Shown: positions 16,687 to 27,141, numbered from the stretch's first letter. The stretch: 39,976 nt of DNA from DAOUAM01 sp034433305 (GCA_034433305.1 DAOUAM010000101.1:1-39976); one strand, 5' to 3'. Notes: generated by a model from the sequence alone, not told the origin. A program made the numbers and translations.

Positions 16687-16715
16687 CCTGGGGCCTGTTC
16701 TTGCGAGGCCCCAGG
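16687..16715 (+). terminator. Hairpin between proB and proA
   Basis: Perfect 9-bp arms CCTGGGGCC and GGCCCCAGG flank an 11-base loop. No T-run follows on the plus strand, so it may attenuate rather than fully stop transcription before proA. Confidence 0.4.
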
Positions 16716-16799
16716 GGGCCATAATTAATCAGGACATGCCCACTGACGAGGCGCCACGGCAGCCACTGCGCCTGCCTGCCGCCGAAGGAGTGAGCCAGA

Positions 16800-18074
16800 A
16801 TGCAGACGACGGTGGACGAACTGGGACTCAAGGGCTTCTCCGCCCGCATGGCGGCGCGAAAGCTGGCCAAGCTTTCCAGCAGCGTCAAGGACAGGGCGCT
16901 GCTCAGCATCGCCGAGGCGCTCCAGTCGCGCCAGGAAGAGGTGCTGGCGGCCAACGAGAAGGACTACCGCGCGGGCCAGCAGGCCGGGCTGAGCGACGCC
17001 CTGCTGGACAGGCTGCTCCTGACGCCCGACCGGCTGGAGGACGTGGCCGCCGGCGTGCGTGCCGTGGCCGCGCTGCCAGACCCTGTGGGTGAGACCTTCG
17101 ACATGCGCACACTGCCCAATGGCCTTCAGGTGGGCAAGCGCCGGGTGCCTCTGGGCGTCATAGGGGTCATATATGAGAGCAGGCCCAATGTCACCGTGGA
17201 CATCTCGGCCCTGTGCCTAAAATCGGGCAACGCCGTCATACTGCGCGGCGGCCGGGAGGCTATCCACTCCAACGCGGCGCTGGTGAAGCTTATCAGGGAC
17301 TGCATCGCGGGCGCCGGCGTGCCAGAGGACGCGGTGCAGTTCATCGAGTCCACGGACCGCGCCCTGGTCGGTAAGATGCTGAAGATGAAGGACACCATAG
17401 ACCTGCTCATCCCGCGAGGGGGCCAGGAGCTTATCCGCCGCGTGGCCGCCGAGGCCGCAATGCCCGCCATCACCGGCGGCATCGGCGTGTGCCACATCTA
17501 CGTGGACAGGGCCGCCAACGTGGACATGGCCGTGAACATCGCTTTCAATGCCAAGGTGCAGCGCCCCTCGGTGTGCAACGCCCTGGATACCCTGCTGGTA
17601 CACTCCGCCATAGCGCCCGGCTACCTGCCGCGCCTGGCGCGCCAGTGGGCCACGGCCGGCGTGGAGATGCGCTGCGACCGCAGGGCGCTGAGTGTCCTGG
17701 GGCCGGTGGACGGCCTCAAGCTGCTGCCTGCCACTGAACAGGACTGGGGCACCGAGTTCCTGGCGCTGCGGGCGGCGGTGAAGACCGTGGACTCCCTGGA
17801 CGAGGCCATAGCGCACATCGAGACCTACGGCTCCGGCCACACCGAGGCCATAGTGACCGAGGACTACTCCGCCGCCATGCGGTTCCTGGACGAGGTGGAC
17901 GCGAGCGTGGTCATGGTCAACGCCAGTACGCGCTTCAACGACGGCGGCCAGTTCGGCCTTGGGGCCGAGGTCGCCATAAGCACTAACAAGCTGCACGCTC
18001 GGGGGCCGATGGGGCTGCGCGAGCTAACGTCGTACAAGTGGACGGTGCTGGGGACGGGGCAGGTACGCAGCTAA
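16800..18074 (+). CDS. proA: Glutamate-5-semialdehyde dehydrogenase (gamma-glutamyl phosphate reductase)
   Basis: ProA reduces gamma-glutamyl phosphate with NADPH to glutamate semialdehyde, the step after ProB. It has 424 residues, the family length. Motifs include GVIGVIYESRPNVTVD, LKSGNAVILRGG, LLIPRGGQELIR and the catalytic cysteine in RPSVCNALDTLLV (about residue 260), and the C-terminal NASTRFNDGGQFGLGAEVAIST block is typical. AAGGAG precedes ATG 16800. After the stop a small GCCCCG/CGGGGC hairpin (about 18082-18100) leads into the next small gene. Confidence 0.97.
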   Translation: MQTTVDELGLKGFSARMAARKLAKLSSSVKDRALLSIAEALQSRQEEVLAANEKDYRAGQQAGLSDALLDRLLLTPDRLEDVAAGVRAVAALPDPVGETFDMRTLPNGLQVGKRRVPLGVIGVIYESRPNVTVDISALCLKSGNAVILRGGREAIHSNAALVKLIRDCIAGAGVPEDAVQFIESTDRALVGKMLKMKDTIDLLIPRGGQELIRRVAAEAAMPAITGGIGVCHIYVDRAANVDMAVNIAFNAKVQRPSVCNALDTLLVHSAIAPGYLPRLARQWATAGVEMRCDRRALSVLGPVDGLKLLPATEQDWGTEFLALRAAVKTVDSLDEAIAHIETYGSGHTEAIVTEDYSAAMRFLDEVDASVVMVNASTRFNDGGQFGLGAEVAISTNKLHARGPMGLRELTSYKWTVLGTGQVRS

Positions 18075-18113
18075 CTCTTCAGGCCCCGGCTTGCTCGGGG
18101 CAGGTGGCAACCT

Positions 18114-18428
18114 ATGGGCAACTACTATTTCGAACGGGAGTGCCGCACCCCGTACTCGGAGTGCTACACCATCCTTGAGGACGACAACACCATTGGCCGG
18201 GTGGACCTGCACTACACCAACTCGGTCGTCCACGCCACCCTGGCCGTCTCGGAGAGCCTCACCACCGAGGGCATCCAGGACCTGATAGATGCCATTGACG
18301 AGGAGCTGGTGGACTCGGTAGGCATCAACAGGCAGGAGATCATCGTCCACGTACATCAGGGCAGGGACATAGGCGTGTTCAGCACCCGCGACTTCGAGGA
18401 GAACGGCGGGCACCAGCGGATGAGTTAG
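18114..18428 (+). CDS. Small conserved-looking hypothetical protein
   Basis: The 104-residue frame starts at ATG 18114, six bases after AGGTGG. The composition is soluble and acidic with alternating hydrophobic strands (IGRVDLHYTN, VVHATLAV) followed by a helix (GIQDLIDAIDEELVDSV), so a small alpha/beta fold is likely. I do not recognise the family. It follows proA by 39 bases and may be cotranscribed with it. A strong hairpin lies just downstream. Confidence 0.7.
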   Translation: MGNYYFERECRTPYSECYTILEDDNTIGRVDLHYTNSVVHATLAVSESLTTEGIQDLIDAIDEELVDSVGINRQEIIVHVHQGRDIGVFSTRDFEENGGHQRMS

Positions 18429-18467
18429 GGGGCCATGGCCGGGGCCCCCAGGACCAGGCACAAAACA

Positions 18468-18499
18468 AGAGGGGGGCGCGGCGTGCCGCACCCCCTTCT
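18468..18499. terminator. Bidirectional terminator-like hairpin between convergent genes
   Basis: The arms (AGAGGGGGGCGCGGC and GCCGCACCCCCTTCT) pair over 15 bases with two G-T type mismatches and a two-base loop. The stem can be extended by flanking CCAG/CTGG segments. It separates the small gene ending at 18428 from the DUF362 gene ending at 18513, so it can serve both. Confidence 0.65.
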
Positions 18500-18512
18500 G
18501 TGCTGGCCAGCA

Positions 18513-19637
18513 TCAGTAGCTCTGAAAGAGCTTACCCCACTCAGTCTGTAGGGCCGCCTGGACACGCTTGCGGCCTATGAAGCGCAGCCAGTAGCCGTTG
18601 TGGTACAGGTTGGACGCCAGGATGCCCCAGAACACCAGGGGCGTCCTGACCAGCACCTTCTCCAGCGGCCGGAAGGGGCCCCAGTAGACGGCCTTCTGGC
18701 TGCGGCTGAACAGCGTGTTCTCGGTGCCGGTGAAGTGCCAGTTGACGCCGGAGATGTCCGCGCCCACTACCTCTATCTGGCTGAAGTCGCCACAGCCCAG
18801 CCCTTCCTCGTGGGCCAGACGTATGAACTTGATGGACATGGGTTCGAAGCCCATGAGCCGCGCGGCCACGGCGTCAATGGCCACCTGGTCCGCGCTGGCC
18901 AGGATGACGTTCTTGATGTGCCAGCGCATGGCGCGCGGGCCGGGGCCATCACCGGCGAAGGTGCCATCGGTGACGGCGAAGATGCCCGGGTGTATCTCCC
19001 GCTGTATCTTCAGCAGGTCCACCAGCGTCTCATGAATGACCGGGTGTGTCCAGTGGCGGTTGTAGCTCAGCAGCCCGCCGAAGGCGTTCTTCATGGCGCC
19101 AGTGATGGTGGTGAAGACGTGGGTCTTGAGGGTGGGGAGGTGGACTACGTTCTTGCCGATGAGGGCCTCCGGTATCCTGATGCCGTCAGGGTACACCCTG
19201 TCCAGCACCAGCATCCTGGACTTGGGCTCGTACCTGGCCCAGCGGACATCCTCCAGGAACATGCTCTGGAGGCCGTACTTCTGCTCCACGGCCTCGTGCT
19301 TGTTGTTGACGGCGCCCTCCCTGGGGTCCACGACCACCGTGCCGTTGTGGGTCGGCACCAGGTCGCGGTAGCCGTCGGCCAGCAGCGTCCTGATGACTCC
19401 CTCAAGCTGCCAGGGAGTGGTGGAGCAGGCCGGGTAGTAGTGCTGCCAGGAGATGTTGATCTTGAGCAGCGTGGCGACATCGCCGGGCAGGTAGGACTGG
19501 TAGTCAGCCAGGCGCATGGCCCGGGCGATGTCATCCAGCACCGTCTCGGGCGTGGTATAGACTACTGCCACCTTGGGCCTGGTGGTTACCTGCCCTCCGT
19601 GTAGCGTCTGCTGCCGGGTCTGTGGAGTCACAGCCAT
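18513..19637 (-). CDS. DUF362 domain-containing protein
   Basis: From ATG 19637, preceded by GGGGAAGG, the protein has 374 residues. It carries the DUF362 landmarks: KINISWQHYYPACSTTP where the first conserved segment sits, VVHLPTLKTHVFTTITGAMKNAFGGL in the middle, FAVTDGTFAGDGPGPRAM, and VAIDAVAARLMGF. No ferredoxin-type cysteine cluster is present, so it is the domain without a fused iron-sulfur module. The biochemical role of the family is not settled. The upstream frame to 19709 has no ribosome site. It lies after the rpoD terminator and is probably transcribed on its own. Confidence 0.88.
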   Translation of the reverse strand: MAVTPQTRQQTLHGGQVTTRPKVAVVYTTPETVLDDIARAMRLADYQSYLPGDVATLLKINISWQHYYPACSTTPWQLEGVIRTLLADGYRDLVPTHNGTVVVDPREGAVNNKHEAVEQKYGLQSMFLEDVRWARYEPKSRMLVLDRVYPDGIRIPEALIGKNVVHLPTLKTHVFTTITGAMKNAFGGLLSYNRHWTHPVIHETLVDLLKIQREIHPGIFAVTDGTFAGDGPGPRAMRWHIKNVILASADQVAIDAVAARLMGFEPMSIKFIRLAHEEGLGCGDFSQIEVVGADISGVNWHFTGTENTLFSRSQKAVYWGPFRPLEKVLVRTPLVFWGILASNLYHNGYWLRFIGRKRVQAALQTEWGKLFQSY

Positions 19638-19801
19638 AGACTGACCTTCCCCATAGTGATTTGTCTGGGCCACCCACCGGCGAAAGTGGGGACGTGAGGA
19701 CCACGGCATGGGCGGCGCTTATATAGATTGTACAGCAAAACTATACCTGAAACCTTCTCCTGGACGTCCTGTCTCTCTGGACAGGGCGGGAATAAACACA
19801 A

Positions 19802-19832
19802 GTGGCGTAGCCACATATTCCGGCTATGCCAC
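19802..19832 (-). terminator. Intrinsic terminator candidate for the dgt-dnaG-rpoD operon
   Basis: On the minus strand the arms GTGGCATAGCC and GGCTACGCCAC (one mismatch) enclose a nine-base loop and are followed by the T-rich TTGTGTTTATT. It lies between the MITE-like element and the DUF362 gene. Confidence 0.6.
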
Positions 19833-19836
19833 CTGG

Positions 19837-19990
19837 ACTAGTGCTGTGTCAACATAGTTTTGATGAAGGGCTTCACCCTCGTCCCAACCTTCTTCCGTCA
19901 AGGGAGAAGGAGTATTTCCTCTCCCCTGGCGGGAGAGGACCAAGATGAGGGGGAAGCGCCCCATCAAAATCAAGTTGACACAGTACTAGT
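19837..19990. mobile_element. MITE-like element, 154 bp, with 29-bp terminal inverted repeats
   Basis: The ends (19837-19865 and 19962-19990) are inverted repeats matching at 25 of 29 positions and sharing ACTAGT at the tips and CTGTGTCAAC inside. There is no coding capacity. The interior holds a further hairpin (CTCCCC ... GGGAG). The outermost ACTAGT hides the exact target duplication; a CTAG or TA duplication would fit. The element begins nine bases after the rpoD stop codon. Confidence 0.75.
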
Positions 19991-19999
19991 GTAGAGGTC

Positions 20000-21565
<1,566 letters not shown>

Positions 21566-21594
21566 ACGTGCTCACTCCGCTCTGGGAAAGGGTG

Positions 21595-23403
21595 CTATAC
21601 CACTCGGTTCCGCTGGGAAAACAGTACCTTCAGTCTTGCGTTGACATTTACTATGGCCTGCTCAATTTCCCGCGGGGGCGGAGCGCTAGGGTCCTCGCAA
21701 GCGAGGAGACTTTCCTGAAGCTCCTGCAAGTGCCTTCTCTCCAGGCGCTGTAGACACTGCTCTAGCGCAGCCTCAGCCTCCTTGCGGTCAATGGGCGCCA
21801 GCTCTTTTCGCGTCAGGTTCACAAGCTGCTCATGCAGGGACGCATCCAGGGACTCACGAAGCGCATCTATTGTAGAGCAGCTTAACCAGCGGGTAAAGAC
21901 TTCTCGATAGTCGCTCCTGCGGAAGTGCTCAGGAGCGAACTCCCGGGCCTGCTCCTTGAGTTCAGGCTTGCTCAGCAGCAGGGCGAGAACGTACTCCTCC
22001 AGCGCATCGGGGCTGGTGGACAGGGGCGAAAGGGTCACGCGCGCCACGGGGCCGTTGCCCTGGCGCCTCCTCTGGCCCTGCCCGTTCCGGCGCGGCCTGC
22101 CCACGCTGGCCTCCAGGGCGGCCACGCTCACCCCCAGCATGTCCGCCAGCTTCCGGAAGTACCGCTCCTGCTCAAAGGGGTTCTCCATGCCGGCTATGAC
22201 AGGGAACAGCGTCTCCACGGCCTGCGCCTTGCCCTGGCTGGTCTCCAGGTCGAACCGGGAGGCTATCACCGGGAACAGGTAGTCCATCAGGGGCACGGCC
22301 TCTTGAATAAGCCGCTCCCACTCCTGGGGACTCTCCTTGATGACCTCGTCCGGGTCCTTGCCCTGGGGAAGCGCGGCCACCTTCAGGGTCAGCGGCTCGC
22401 GCCAGTAGAGCGCCCCTATCTGCCGCTCCCTGCTGTCCACGGCCTCGCGCCCGAAGACCTGCCAGGACGACACCAGGTCGCGCCAGGTGGCCTCCTGGCC
22501 CGCCGCGTCGGGGTCCAGGGCCATGACGAAGCTGCCGGCCAGCGACTTGAGCTGCGCCACCTGCTGCTCCGTCAGCGCCGTGCCCATGGAGGCGACCACA
22601 TTGCTGTAGCCGTGCTGGTGGGCGCCTATGACGTCCATGTACCCCTCCACGATGACGCCCAGGCCCTTCTCCTTGATGGCCGGCGCGGCCAGGTGAAGCC
22701 CGTACAGGGTGCCGCGCTTGTCGAATACGGGCGTCCTGGAGGTGTTGATGTACTTGGGGTTGCTGCCGTCCAGGGAGCGCGCGCCGAAGCCTGCGATGCG
22801 CCCCTGCCTGTCGTGGATGGGGAACATGACCCGGCCCCGGAAGAAGTCCCAGGTGCTGCCGTCGTCGCCACGGTTGAGGAGGCCGGCCTCCACGGCCTGC
22901 TCAGCAGCGATGCCCAGCGCCAGCAGGTGGGACTTGAGCCGGTCCCGCTCCCTGGGGCTGTAGCCAAGCTGGAAGGTAGAGATGGCCTCTTCGCTCAGGC
23001 CGCGCTGGCGCAGGTAGTCCAGGGCCTGCCTGCCCTGAGTAGAGGCCAGGGCGTCCTGGTAGAACCGCGCGGCCACCTGGTTGATGCGGTAGAGCGCCTC
23101 CGAGTGGCCGGAGTCGCGCCGCTGGGACAGCTCCACGCCCACCTTCTGGGCCAGTTGCCGCAGGGCGTCGCCGAACTCCAGCTTCTCCATGCGCATGACG
23201 AAGGAGATGGCATCGCCGCCGGTGGCGCAGGCGCCGAAGCAGTGCCAGGACTGCCGCTCCGGGTTGACGATGAAGGAGGGCGTCCTCTCGGCATGGAAGG
23301 GGCAGGGCGCCTTGAAGTAGCGCCCCGACTTGCGGAGCGTGACATACCCGGACACCACCTCCACGATGTCCAGGCGCGCCTTCACCTCGTCAACGACGCT
23401 CAT
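21595..23403 (-). CDS. dnaG: DNA primase
   Basis: DnaG makes RNA primers for DNA replication. The 602-residue protein has the N-terminal zinc-binding domain (Cys34, His37, Cys55, Cys59), the catalytic core, and a Toprim domain with IVEGYMDVIGAHQ (about 247-262) and ALDPDAAGQEA (about 292-302). A C-terminal helicase-binding region follows residue 430. The second zinc pair is CFGAC, one residue wider than the common CFGC. ATG 23403 lies six bases after the preceding small gene, so translation is probably coupled. The dnaG-rpoD order is a classic arrangement. Confidence 0.96.
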   Translation of the reverse strand: MSVVDEVKARLDIVEVVSGYVTLRKSGRYFKAPCPFHAERTPSFIVNPERQSWHCFGACATGGDAISFVMRMEKLEFGDALRQLAQKVGVELSQRRDSGHSEALYRINQVAARFYQDALASTQGRQALDYLRQRGLSEEAISTFQLGYSPRERDRLKSHLLALGIAAEQAVEAGLLNRGDDGSTWDFFRGRVMFPIHDRQGRIAGFGARSLDGSNPKYINTSRTPVFDKRGTLYGLHLAAPAIKEKGLGVIVEGYMDVIGAHQHGYSNVVASMGTALTEQQVAQLKSLAGSFVMALDPDAAGQEATWRDLVSSWQVFGREAVDSRERQIGALYWREPLTLKVAALPQGKDPDEVIKESPQEWERLIQEAVPLMDYLFPVIASRFDLETSQGKAQAVETLFPVIAGMENPFEQERYFRKLADMLGVSVAALEASVGRPRRNGQGQRRRQGNGPVARVTLSPLSTSPDALEEYVLALLLSKPELKEQAREFAPEHFRRSDYREVFTRWLSCSTIDALRESLDASLHEQLVNLTRKELAPIDRKEAEAALEQCLQRLERRHLQELQESLLACEDPSAPPPREIEQAIVNVNARLKVLFSQRNRVV

Positions 23404-23409
23404 GCGCCT

Positions 23410-23769
23410 TCACTTCTCCTGCTGGCCCAGGGCCTGCTCGTAGGCGAACTGGGTGATACGGTCCAGAGGCCGCTGCACACTGCTCAGGTGCCAGGCTATG
23501 TGGTCAATGCTGGCCTTCAGGTCCATGAGGTGGTCGCCCATGGCCTCCCAGTCGTGGGGAGACCTGACGAAGGCTTCCAGGCGCTCCACCAGCGCCTTCT
23601 GGGCGCCCCAGAGGTCTCCCAGGTCGGTGCTCAGGCTCGCCAGGTCCTGGTCGAAGTCCTCTGGCAGGCCCGCCTCCTTGAGCTTGATGACCACCTGGTG
23701 GGCCATGCTGGAAGTCCGCCTGGCCTGCTCCAGGTCTGGCGACAACTCCTCCATAGGATAGGTGGACAT
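23410..23769 (-). CDS. Hypothetical helical protein in the dnaG operon
   Basis: The 119-residue protein starts at ATG 23769 with AGGAG six bases upstream. It is almost entirely helical with heptad-like hydrophobic spacing (LASLSTDLGDLWGAQKALVERL, DLKASIDHIAWHLSSVQRPLDRI), which suggests a small helical bundle or coiled coil. No signal peptide or membrane segment is seen. I do not recognise a family. Its six-base distance to dnaG implies coexpression; a role near replication is only guilt by association. Confidence 0.75.
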   Translation of the reverse strand: MSTYPMEELSPDLEQARRTSSMAHQVVIKLKEAGLPEDFDQDLASLSTDLGDLWGAQKALVERLEAFVRSPHDWEAMGDHLMDLKASIDHIAWHLSSVQRPLDRITQFAYEQALGQQEK

Positions 23770-23835
23770 TTTTTCTCCTGATAGTCCTCTTGACCTCTGA
23801 CTATAGCGCCTCCAGGAAGACCTGGGAAGGGCAAG

Positions 23836-24111
23836 CTACGTCCTTCCTGGCCCGCCCAGGGCTGCGTAGTGGGTGAGGTAGGTCATCCAGAGGTCGCGGA
23901 CCATCTCCAGGCACTCGCGCTGTGGCCCCGGGCTCATCTCGTTAATCTCCTGGAAGATGCGCTTCCAGAGGGCGTCCACCTCCGCCTTCCAGGGGGTGTA
24001 CTCCATGCCGTGGGCATCGCGCTGCATGGCCTCCAGGTGCTCGCGGATGAGCCTGACCCGGTTCTGGACGCCACGGGCCAGCATGCGGTCGGTCACGCTG
24101 GTACCCGGCAT
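23836..24111 (-). CDS. Hypothetical small protein overlapping the end of dgt
   Basis: From ATG 24111 the protein has 91 residues; GTG 24114 is one codon earlier. The start overlaps the dgt stop as TGATG, and GAGG lies eight bases before the ATG, so translation is coupled to dgt. The sequence is helical (NRVRLIREHLEAMQRDA, WKAEVDALWKRIFQEINEM) and soluble. No family is recognised. Its constant position between dgt and dnaG in this operon is the only functional hint. Confidence 0.75.
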   Translation of the reverse strand: MPGTSVTDRMLARGVQNRVRLIREHLEAMQRDAHGMEYTPWKAEVDALWKRIFQEINEMSPGPQRECLEMVRDLWMTYLTHYAALGGPGRT

Positions 24112-25187
24112 CACAGCAGCCTCGAATAGAAGGCCCTGGCAATGCCAGGCTCAAGTCGCTCAGCCGCCCGAAGCGCGTACTGGTCAGTCATGCCGGATAT
24201 GTAGTCCACCACTGCCAGGTCTCGGGAGCGGCTGCGCTGGTTGTACTCCGGCGGCACCTCCTCCGGGTGTTCCCTGTAGTGGTGGTAGAGGAGCCGGATG
24301 ACCCGGCGGGCCGTCTGGCCTTCCTCACCCCTGTCCTCGGGCAGGTACACCCTTTCGAACATGAACTCCCGCAGGGTGTTGACGGCCTCCCGCACCTCTG
24401 GCCCCATGGCAATGGCCGGCGGCCCGCCATTGGCGCCGCCCTCGCCCGTGGCGGCCCAGGAGTGCTGCACAATGTCGCTGACCATGGTGTTGACGCGCTG
24501 GGAGTGGCGCGTACCCAGGACTGACATCACCTTATCTGGCAGGTCGCTCTCTTTCAGTATGCCGGCGCGGAAGGCATCGGCCAGGTCGTGGTTCAGGTAG
24601 GCGACGGCATCGGCAGTGCGGCAGACCTGCCCTTCCAGAGTCAGGTCCCGGGACAGGGTATCGTCGCCCAGGAAGTCGCCCCTGGGCTTGGAGTGGTGCA
24701 GGATGCCCTGGCGGACCTCCCAGGTTAGGTTAAGCCCCTGGCCCTCCTTCTCAAGCTGGTCAACGATGCGCAGGCTCTGCTGGCTGTGACGGAAGCCGCC
24801 CGGGTGCAGCTTGTTGAGCTCGTCCTCGCCTATGTGGCCGAAGGGGGTATGGCCCAGGTCGTGGCCCAGGGCGATGGCCTCGGTCAGGTCTTCGTTCAGG
24901 TCCAGTGCCCGCGCGATGGTGCGGGCTATCTGGGCCACCTCCAGGGTGTGGGTGAGGCGGGTCACGTAGTGGTCGCCCATGGGCGCGATGAACACCTGAG
25001 TCTTGTGCTTGAGCCTGCGGAAGGCCTTGCTGTGGAGAATACGGTCGCGGTCGCGCTGGAACTCCGTCCGCATGGGGCAGGGGACTTCGGGCGTCCTTCT
25101 GCCACGGCTCAGCCTGGACCTGGCAGCGAAGGGCGAAAGGAGTCCCTCCCTCTCTTCCAGGCGGCGGCGAATTGCTGTCGCTGTCAC
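24111..25187 (-). CDS. dgt: Deoxyguanosinetriphosphate triphosphohydrolase-like (HD domain) protein
   Basis: Dgt-type enzymes hydrolyse dNTPs to nucleoside and triphosphate and so tune the dNTP pool. The HD motifs are clear: RLTHTLEVAQIARTIA, the paired HD in ALGHDLGHTPFGHIGEDEL, and a downstream YLNHDLADAF Asp. The N-terminal CPMRTEFQRDRDRILHSKAFRRLKHKTQVF block is typical. The product is 358 residues from GTG 25187. The frame is open to TTG 25226, but that codon overlaps a TATAAT and neither start has a strong ribosome site; the chosen one aligns better with the family, which usually begins just before the RRLEEREGLLSPFA segment. It heads the operon leading to dnaG and rpoD. Confidence 0.9.
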   Translation of the reverse strand: MTATAIRRRLEEREGLLSPFAARSRLSRGRRTPEVPCPMRTEFQRDRDRILHSKAFRRLKHKTQVFIAPMGDHYVTRLTHTLEVAQIARTIARALDLNEDLTEAIALGHDLGHTPFGHIGEDELNKLHPGGFRHSQQSLRIVDQLEKEGQGLNLTWEVRQGILHHSKPRGDFLGDDTLSRDLTLEGQVCRTADAVAYLNHDLADAFRAGILKESDLPDKVMSVLGTRHSQRVNTMVSDIVQHSWAATGEGGANGGPPAIAMGPEVREAVNTLREFMFERVYLPEDRGEEGQTARRVIRLLYHHYREHPEEVPPEYNQRSRSRDLAVVDYISGMTDQYALRAAERLEPGIARAFYSRLL

Positions 25188-25225
25188 GACGTCCGTGGGA
25201 AAACGCTCTGGTGCAGGTTTAACCA

Positions 25226-25342
25226 ATTATAGCCTGTATAGCTTCCCTTGCGCAGACCCTTTGTGTCAAGCCTGTTTCCGCTTGTCATGCTGGAGCGGAG
25301 TATAGGCGCATAAAACAAGACGCCCAACATTCTATTATATCA
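25226..25342 (-). promoter_or_regulatory. Promoter region of the dgt-dnaG-rpoD operon
   Basis: Two minus-strand -10 candidates are present. TATAAT at 25339-25334 is preceded by TG one base upstream, forming a perfect extended -10 (TGATATAAT). A second TATAAT lies at 25231-25226, immediately before dgt. Neither has a good -35 element. The stretch also contains ATCACA and TGTGAT about 17 bases apart (25339-25367), a possible regulator site. The gap to the ThDP enzyme holds no gene. Confidence 0.5.
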
Positions 25343-25410
25343 CAAAATGGTGTGGCAGTGGTGTGATTTGCACAGGCTTTAAGCATGAAATCCCTGTGCG
25401 CCCCACCCTA

Positions 25411-27033
25411 TTACCTGACGATCTGGAACGGCGGCATCATGTTGGGTATGACCACCTCCAGCAGCACGGGCCTGTCGGCGGCCAGGGCCTTGCGCAGCGC
25501 CGGCCCAAGGCTGTCAGGGGTGGCGCGCATGCCGACGGCGCCAAAGGACTCGGCCAGCTTCACGAAGTCCGGGTTGAGCAGGTCGGTGCCAATGTAGCGC
25601 TGGCCGTAGCGGTGGGTCTGGTCCCACTGGGAAGCGCCAAAGGCGCTGTTGTTGAAGACTATGACCACCACGTTGGCCCCGTACTTCATGGCGGTGGAAA
25701 GCTCCTGGGGGTTGTACATAAAGCCGCCGTCGCCGGCGGTAGCCACCACGGGCCTGTCCGGCCAGGCGACCTTGGCTCCCAGGGCCGTGGGGAACTCGTA
25801 GCCCAGCGTGCCAAAGTAGGACGAGGTGATGTAGGTCCTGGGCTGGCGCACCGGAAAGGCCACGTGGCTCCAGTAGCCGATGGTGGTCATGCCGCTGACG
25901 TAGATGGCCTCGTCGGGAAGATCGGCGCGTATGGTGTCAATGATGGCGGTCTGCGCCGGGGCAAGGTCCCTGATCTCGGCGCGATAGGCCCGCTTGTAGC
26001 CCTCGATCTCCTGGCGCCGGGCGCCGGCCCTGCTGGGGCTGATGGCCCGCAGGCGCTGGAGCAGCCGTGCCAGCGTCTCCCTGGCATCGGCCTGCATGCC
26101 AACCTCCACGGGGTAGTTCTTGCCTAGCTCCGAGGGGTCAATGTCTATCTGAATGACCTTGTGGGCCTCGTTGAGCTTGAGATTGGGGATGAGGAAGCGC
26201 GTGCCCACAGCCAGGATGACGTCGCTCTCCGGCACGATGCGGTGCGCTGGCCCCAGCATCGAGTAGTTGACGCCCACGGCCAGGTAGTGGTCCTCCGGAA
26301 TGACGCCCTTGGCCTGCTGGGTGGTCATGACCGGGGCCTGGATATACTCGGCAAGCTCCAGGAGCTCCCTGGAGGCCCCAGAGGAGAGGGTACCGCCGCC
26401 GGCGATGATAGCCGGCTTGCGCGCCGCCGCCAGGAGTTGCGCCGCCCGCTGGATGTCGGCGCTGCTGGCCGACGGCCTGGGGTACTCCTCAGGCTCCACA
26501 AGCTCCACATCGCCGGAGGCGGCCAGGATGTCGGGCGGCACCTCCAGCTCCACGGGGCGCGGCCGGCCGGTCTTGAGGTGGCGCATGGCCTCGTGGACGG
26601 CCCAGGGTATGTCCTCCACCCTGGCCACCCGGTGGTTCCACTTGGTGATGGGCCGGAACACGTCTAGCTGGTCCTGGACCTCGTGGAGCTGGCCCTGGCG
26701 CTTGCCGATGGCGGTGCTGGGTATCTGGCCGGAGATGAGCAGCACGGGCGAGGAGCTGGCGTAGGCCGTGCCCAGGCCGGCGCTGGCGTTGAGGGCGCCC
26801 GGCCCCGGCACCACCATGGCCACGCCCACCTTGCCGGTAACCCTGGCGTAGCCGTCGGCCATGTAGGTAGTCGCCTGCTCGTGGCGCACCGAAATCAGCC
26901 GGACGTCCTGCTGAAGCTCGTAGAAGGCGTCGAAGGCGGCCATAATCTGGACGCCGGGCAGAGTGAACACTGTGTCCACCCCTTCGGCGCGCAACTGTCT
27001 CGCGAGGGCCTGCGCCCCGGTCAGTCTCGGCAT
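25411..27033 (-). CDS. Thiamine diphosphate-dependent enzyme (acetolactate synthase-like)
   Basis: The 540-residue protein has the three-domain layout of the acetolactate synthase / decarboxylase superfamily. The N-terminal Pyr domain carries the catalytic Glu52 in SVRHEQATTYMADGYAR. A central Rossmann-like domain follows (about 190-325). The C-terminal PP domain has the ThDP motif starting GDGGFMYN at about 434 and ending in NN at 461-462. No acetolactate synthase small subunit is nearby, and the gene sits with a hydroxyacid dehydrogenase and a cupin. A catabolic decarboxylase or lyase on a 2-oxo acid is therefore at least as likely as branched-chain amino acid synthesis. The substrate is not deducible. 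Confidence 0.88.
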   Translation of the reverse strand: MPRLTGAQALARQLRAEGVDTVFTLPGVQIMAAFDAFYELQQDVRLISVRHEQATTYMADGYARVTGKVGVAMVVPGPGALNASAGLGTAYASSSPVLLISGQIPSTAIGKRQGQLHEVQDQLDVFRPITKWNHRVARVEDIPWAVHEAMRHLKTGRPRPVELEVPPDILAASGDVELVEPEEYPRPSASSADIQRAAQLLAAARKPAIIAGGGTLSSGASRELLELAEYIQAPVMTTQQAKGVIPEDHYLAVGVNYSMLGPAHRIVPESDVILAVGTRFLIPNLKLNEAHKVIQIDIDPSELGKNYPVEVGMQADARETLARLLQRLRAISPSRAGARRQEIEGYKRAYRAEIRDLAPAQTAIIDTIRADLPDEAIYVSGMTTIGYWSHVAFPVRQPRTYITSSYFGTLGYEFPTALGAKVAWPDRPVVATAGDGGFMYNPQELSTAMKYGANVVVIVFNNSAFGASQWDQTHRYGQRYIGTDLLNPDFVKLAESFGAVGMRATPDSLGPALRKALAADRPVLLEVVIPNMMPPFQIVR

Positions 27034-27141
27034 GGCTCACACTCCTCTCTTCCAGGGGCTACGGGATGCGCTCAGGACAGCCACAGGCGCGGCCCGACAG
27101 GCGGTGTCGGGCCGTGCCGCCGGGTGCCGCCACGGGAGATG

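Noticed and set aside
21925..23781. 618-codon open frame on the plus strand
   Set aside because: It is antisense to dnaG and the small gene before it; its Leu/Val/Gly/His-rich composition reflects the opposite-strand codons in GC-rich DNA.
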